Shown here: positions 62,346-64,000 of the stretch, piece by piece
Layout of the letters: the number at the start of each line of letters is the position of its first letter
Numbering within the stretch: position 1 is the first letter of the stretch
DNA from: Microglena sp. YARC
Lineage: Eukaryota; Chlorophyta; Chlorophyceae; Chlamydomonadales; Chlamydomonadaceae
Length of the DNA stretch: 64,000 nucleotides
Assembly: GCA_022414725.1 (NCBI GenBank)
Contig: CM039465.1
Location: forward strand, 16,299,706 to 16,363,705
Direction: 5' to 3'
Program-made: the position numbers and the translations under genes
The notes under the pieces: model-generated
The model's database searches: none
Seen by the model: only the letters and a program-made list of their open reading frames with translations
What the model was told of the DNA's origin: nothing

Positions 62346-62439
62346 GTCCTGTGCTGGATTTTTGGAGATGGTCATACCATCCTTCTCAAGTATTGCTTAT
62401 ATGTCTAAGTATATTGTATGTGTGTTAGTATGTATGTAT

Positions 62440-62900
62440 GTTACAGTCCAGGGGTAGGCCAAATAGGCTAAAGGGACTTGCCCAACCATGATAGGAAGGG
62501 CTAAAAAGAAAAAGCGTTGGTGAACTGAAACCCAAACAATCGTTTTACCGACGGGGGCCCTGAGTTGTTGCCACAGTGATAATTTAATTATACAATATAT
62601 GTAGGGCAACCAAGAGGCTTCACACTTAGTGCCTGCCTGTTTTTCTTTTCGGCTTCAAGCAGCAGCTTGTAAGTAGCTCCCCCAACCAGCCAGTAGGCTA
62701 GGCTCAAAGATTTCAGCATTGTTAGAAAACTGAGAATGGCAGCTGCAAGATGCGCTAGGTTACGTACGGTTTGGCTAGGTAGCCAGGAAGGGGAGTTGCC
62801 TAGAAGCTGTTGCTTGTAGCTGAAAAGAAAAATACTGGTATGAAAATGTAGCTGAAAATGTAGCTGGAAAAAAAACTGCTTTGTCCCACCTGTGACATTG
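62440..62900. repeat. Dispersed repeat fragments
   Basis: 62448-62490 is an inverted CCCTGGACTGTAAC core. 62640-62890 is related to 935-1175 (GCCTAGAAGCTGTTGCTTGT, GTATGAAAATGTAGCTG). Confidence 0.6.
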
Positions 62901-63047
62901 CATTACAAGCGGGACACAATTTGTGAGGAACCCCTCCTGTGTGAGAGGAAAGTTCTTGGCCTCTTTCAAAGGCGGGACACACACTTCACTTCCCCTTGAC
63001 TCCCTCAAGTCGAGGGCACATTTGGAGTCCAGTAGGGCACCAGGAAA

Positions 63048-63166
63048 AATGTCATCATCATCATCATTATCAGCATCATCATCAGCAGCAGTAGCATCGT
63101 TATCATCAGCAGCAGCAGCATCGTTATCATCATCATCATCAGCAGCAGCAGCATCGTTATCATCAT

Positions 63167-63198
<32 letters not shown>

Positions 63199-63289
63199 GC
63201 ATCATCAGCAGCAGCATCGTTATCATCATCATCAGCAGCAGCAGCAGCATCGTTATCATCATCATCAGCAGCAGCAGTAGCATCGTTAT

Positions 63290-63321
<32 letters not shown>

Positions 63322-63328
63322 TCGTTAT

Positions 63329-63359
<31 letters not shown>

Positions 63360-63495
63360 GTTATCATCATCATCAGCAGCAGCAGCAGCATCGTTATCAT
63401 CATCATCATCATCAGCAGCAGCATCGTTATCATCATCAGCAGCAGCAGCAGCAGCATCGTTATCATCATCATCATCAGCAGCAGCAGCAGCAGCA
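63048..63495. repeat. Compound trinucleotide repeat (TCA)n(GCA)n
   Basis: About 14 blocks of TCGTTATCATCATCATCAGC and AGCAGCAGCAGCA. Poly-Ser/Ala and poly-Met/Leu frames are artefacts. Confidence 0.9.
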
Positions 63496-64000
63496 TATCA
63501 GGATCAACTATGCCTTTCCACTCTTCAGGAGGCATCTGTAAACAGCTGATACCTTATGAATGATATATAAGGGCACCCTGTTGCCTTTTTTAAGCTTATG
63601 CCTTAATTTAAGTAGTAAAAAGAGGGCGCCCTTGCCCTGAAAATCTCGCATGTCCCATCCTGATCCAAGAAGGAAATTAGTGTGCACAATCTCATCACCG
63701 TATTCAGTATGATCCCCAATATGTGACACAATCTATATTAAGTATGTAACAAGTGTGCACAATCTCGTTATCCTACGATATGATCCAATACCGTGCGATA
63801 ATCTTGACACGAGCACGATATTGACAACAATAAATTGTACGCCTTATTACGAGGCGTGAAGTTGAGGTGGGCAGCCCATTTTTTTTTACTGGGGCCAACC
63901 AACAACCAACAACCCTTCACTCTCACTTGCCGGCTGAGGTTGTTGCTGCAGCCTGTTTTCTTTCACTGGGGCCAACCACCAACCACCAAACCTACACTTT
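63496..64000. repeat. Mostly unique sequence, then TTACGAGGCGTGA dispersed repeat
   Basis: 63496-63830 shows nothing recognisable. 63835-64000 carries GCCTTATTACGAGGCGTGAA, GTTGAGGTGGGC and ACTGGGGCCAACCACC, with the end repeated twice at the window border. Confidence 0.55.

Noticed and set aside
61651..62408. 230-codon plus frames (GPWPCRTYWALALL repeats)
   Set aside because: 25-bp minisatellite read through three frames inside element A.
62923..63549. Poly-Ser/Ala and poly-Met/Leu frames
   Set aside because: Compound (TCA)n(GCA)n microsatellite; no flanking coding signal or splice sites.

Overview
This window is eukaryotic nuclear DNA, most likely from a green alga or a related photosynthetic protist. 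The basis is two spliced genes of plant/plastid type: 3-dehydroquinate synthase and a Rubisco-LSMT-like SET-domain protein. Their introns run to about 7 kb with GT-AG borders. There is also a Ty1/copia retrotransposon and many small DNA-transposon relics. No bacterial-style operons, RBSs or terminators are seen. I cannot name the species from sequence alone. Very little of the window is coding; most long open frames are artefacts of tandem repeats whose period is a multiple of 3.

Layout. (1) 1-3.6 kb: dispersed repeats and MITEs. (2) 3.76-36.24 kb, minus strand: one gene of nine recognisable exons encoding a protein of about 510 residues, with a SET methyltransferase domain followed by a Rubis-subs-bind-like C-terminal domain. 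Exons total about 1.35 kb of 32.5 kb. (3) 36.2-41.6 kb: candidate promoter region, repeats, and a probable minus-strand membrane-protein gene (38.7-41.3 kb). (4) 41.6-53.6 kb: intergenic. A 6.6-kb Ty1/copia element (43547-50169, minus) with 197-bp LTRs and a 5-bp target duplication sits inside an older TIR transposon (43504-50899). (5) 53.79 kb to beyond 58.86 kb, plus strand: the first three exons of plastid-type 3-dehydroquinate synthase; the remaining exons lie beyond the window or were not found. (6) 59-64 kb: minisatellites, a TIR element and dispersed repeats.

The most striking pattern is that introns of both well-supported genes are largely built from tandem arrays that copy their own exon-intron junctions. 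Next to nearly every exon, the terminal 15-130 bases of the exon plus its splice site and adjoining intron are repeated 1 to more than 10 times, with copies always on the side of the junction they derive from. A third candidate gene shows the same arrangement. This explains the intron size, creates many decoy splice sites, and let me place even very short exons. The SET gene carries a few one-base indels inside otherwise well-conserved exons, which may be assembly errors or pseudogenisation. The DHQS exons are intact with matching intron phases.

The two main genes need not be functionally linked: DHQS catalyses step 2 of the shikimate pathway in plastids, and the SET protein is probably a plastid or cytosolic protein-lysine methyltransferase.
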